Source of the DNA: an uncultured Veillonellaceae bacterium | Lineage (GTDB): Bacteria > Bacillota > Negativicutes > Veillonellales > Negativicoccaceae | Direction: 5' to 3' | DNA: 7,404 nt | Assembly: GCA_902488965.1 (NCBI GenBank) | Contig: CABTYA010000048.1 | Span: forward strand, 1 to 7,404 | Shown here: in pieces, positions 6,318-7,404 of the stretch | Layout: every line of letters begins with the position of its first letter | How positions within the stretch are numbered: the first letter of the stretch is position 1 | Position numbers and translations under genes: made by a program | Notes under the pieces: model-generated | Databases searched by the model: none | What the model was told of the DNA's origin: nothing | What the model saw: the letters and a program-made list of their open reading frames with translations, nothing else

Positions 6318-7274
6318 ATGCTGGTGGCATACAAGCACGACGAAGAACATATCCTGCAGCCCGTCGACCTCGACACGGCGGACAAAGGCTCGTGGATCCA
6401 CGCGACCGATCCGACCGATGCGGAAGTCGAGCGACTGGCCGCCATCAGCGAGATCCCCGCGAGCGAATTTCGCTCGGCACTCGACCCGGAAGAACGTTCC
6501 CACGTCGAATGGGAAGAGGACTTTATCTACGTCGTCATCAATACGCCGATGCTGCGCAAAGACGACAACAACTACGATACATTGCCGCTCGGTATCTTCG
6601 TCACACCGCGGTTTTTCATCACCGTTACTCTCGAAGAGACCGACGTCATCAGCGTCTTTTTGGAAAACCGGTTCAACACGTTCCGCACGTACAAAAAGAC
6701 CCGTTTCCTCTTTCAAATCATGAGCCGCACGGCGACATTATTCCTGCGCGCCTTGCAGGAAATCAACCACCGCACGGAGACCATCGAAACGCAAGTGCGC
6801 GAATCGATGAAAAACAAAGAGTTCTTCCAACTGCTCGAACTGCAGAAATCACTCACCTACTTCACCAGCGCACTCAAAGCGAACGGTATCGTCATGGAAA
6901 AACTGCTGCGCTTGCGCAACAGCATCCAGCAGCGTCCGATCCTCAAAATGTACGAAGAAGACGAAGACCTGCTCGAAGACGTCATCGTCGAAAACAATCA
7001 GGCGATCGAGACGGTATCCATGTACTCGAACATTCTCATCAGCATGATGGATGCCTTCGCCTCAATCATCTCGAACAACCTCAACCGCGTCATGAAATTC
7101 ATGACCGCCATGACCATCTTGCTCTCCATGCCCACCGTCGTATTCAGCCTGTGGGGGATCAACGTACCCGTACCGTGGCAAGAAGCCCCCTACGGATTCG
7201 TTGCCGTATTCGGCGTATCCATGGCCATTATGCTCACCGCCGCCTACTTCCTCTGGCGACGAGATCTGTTTTGA
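6318..7274 (+). CDS. corA: CorA-family divalent cation channel with GIN in place of GMN
   Basis: CorA proteins are pentameric inner-membrane channels, usually for Mg2+ (some for Co2+, Ni2+ or Zn2+). This 318-aa product has the expected layout: a cytoplasmic alpha/beta domain at about 1-115 (GSWIHATDPTDAEV at 24-37), a long helical stalk at about 116-257 with an acidic patch EEDEDLLED at 213-221, then two helices at the C-terminus, about 258-279 and 291-312, ending in the basic tail WRRDLF. The GxN signature at the end of the first helix reads GIN (280-282, LWGINVPVPW) instead of GMN. The start ATG has AAGGAGG 6 nt upstream; earlier in-frame codons (ATG 6297, GTG 6273) lie at or before the predicted transcript start. 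It is monocistronic as far as the sequence shows and has no hairpin before the following tRNA gene. Substrate is left open because of the variant signature. Confidence 0.9.
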   Translation: MLVAYKHDEEHILQPVDLDTADKGSWIHATDPTDAEVERLAAISEIPASEFRSALDPEERSHVEWEEDFIYVVINTPMLRKDDNNYDTLPLGIFVTPRFFITVTLEETDVISVFLENRFNTFRTYKKTRFLFQIMSRTATLFLRALQEINHRTETIETQVRESMKNKEFFQLLELQKSLTYFTSALKANGIVMEKLLRLRNSIQQRPILKMYEEDEDLLEDVIVENNQAIETVSMYSNILISMMDAFASIISNNLNRVMKFMTAMTILLSMPTVVFSLWGINVPVPWQEAPYGFVAVFGVSMAIMLTAAYFLWRRDLF

Positions 7275-7277
7275 CAG

Positions 7278-7306
7278 TTGGAAAAAACGCCGACCGATGA
7301 TATAAT
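7278..7306 (+). promoter_or_regulatory. Promoter of the tRNA-Ser gene
   Basis: TTGGAA (7278-7283), 17-nt spacer, TATAAT (7301-7306), with a TGA directly before the -10, the same extended box TGATATAAT as in the mre promoter. The predicted start is about 3 nt before the mature tRNA, so very little 5' leader needs trimming. The element begins 4 nt after the corA stop. Confidence 0.8.
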
Positions 7307-7315
7307 AAATCCGTT

Positions 7316-7404
7316 GGAGAGGTGTCCGAGTGGTTTAAGGAGCCGGTCTTGAAAACCGGTGATCCCGCAAGGGGCCGTGGGTTCGAATCCCACCCTCTCC
7401 GCCA
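7316..7404 (+). tRNA. tRNA-Ser, anticodon TGA, CCA encoded
   Basis: A class II tRNA with all arms visible: acceptor stem GGAGAGG / CCTCTCC with discriminator G and encoded CCA ending at the last base; D arm with the GGTTTAAGG loop region; anticodon stem CCGGT / ACCGG enclosing loop CTTGAAA with anticodon TGA at 7350-7352; long variable arm closed by CCC GCAA GGG; T arm GTGGG TTCGAAT CCCAC. The long variable arm and TGA identify serine; it reads UCA and, by wobble, other UCN codons. No intron or mismatch is seen in the stems. Confidence 0.98.

Noticed and set aside
5898..6716. A 272-codon open frame on the minus strand
   Set aside because: Runs across the divergent promoter region and through the start of corA in antisense; no domain is recognisable and it overlaps two well-supported genes.
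7271..7276. Perfect TTGACA just before the tRNA gene as its -35
   Set aside because: The spacing to TATAAT at 7301 is 24 nt, too long. TTGGAA at 7278-7283 gives 17 nt and is preferred.
1..7404. Mobile element, CRISPR array, toxin-antitoxin or defence genes
   Set aside because: No repeats at regular spacing, no terminal inverted repeats or transposase-like product, and all coding space is taken by housekeeping families. A tRNA end is a common integration site, but the window stops at the tRNA, so nothing can be said about what follows.

Overview
This window is a stretch of ordinary chromosome from a GC-rich, anaerobe-like Firmicute. A negativicute is my tentative guess, based on the mix of strong AGGAGG-type ribosome binding sites, an mreBCD-mrdA cluster and short SppA/CorA forms; this is inference and not a taxonomic assignment. 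I see no insertion sequence, CRISPR array, prophage gene or foreign island.

Left part (1-2928, minus strand): a compact cell-elongation operon reading right to left: an MreB-family protein, mreC, mreD, then the first 172 codons of the class B penicillin-binding protein PBP2 (mrdA), cut by the window edge. The genes are tightly coupled: 0 nt between mreB and mreC, a 4-nt overlap between mreC and mreD, and 5 nt between mreD and mrdA. The striking point is the MreB-family protein. It keeps the overall actin-fold framework and the C-terminal LTGGGSLL motif, but the first phosphate loop, the catalytic-glutamate segment, the second phosphate loop and the GDEMD-type motif are all replaced. It looks like a non-hydrolysing pseudo-MreB kept in an otherwise normal elongasome operon.

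Middle (2929-4702): a divergent promoter region, then on the plus strand a short signal peptide peptidase SppA (Ser/Lys dyad visible) translationally coupled to a five-helix Yip1-like membrane protein. A strong hairpin flanked by A and T tracts closes this unit and also the convergent gene on the other side.

Right part (4703-7404): a minus-strand acyl-CoA synthetase of the AMP-forming family (probably starting at a TTG codon), a second divergent promoter region with a perfect 14-bp GC palindrome midway between the two -10 boxes, a plus-strand CorA-family channel whose signature GMN is GIN, and a complete tRNA-Ser(TGA) with its own promoter whose encoded CCA is the last three bases of the window.

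Four of the five promoters I can place carry an extended -10 (TGn upstream of the -10 hexamer); in three of these the -35 is weak, while the tRNA promoter has a fair one. All gaps between genes are shorter than 300 bases and are accounted for by promoters, ribosome binding sites and one terminator.
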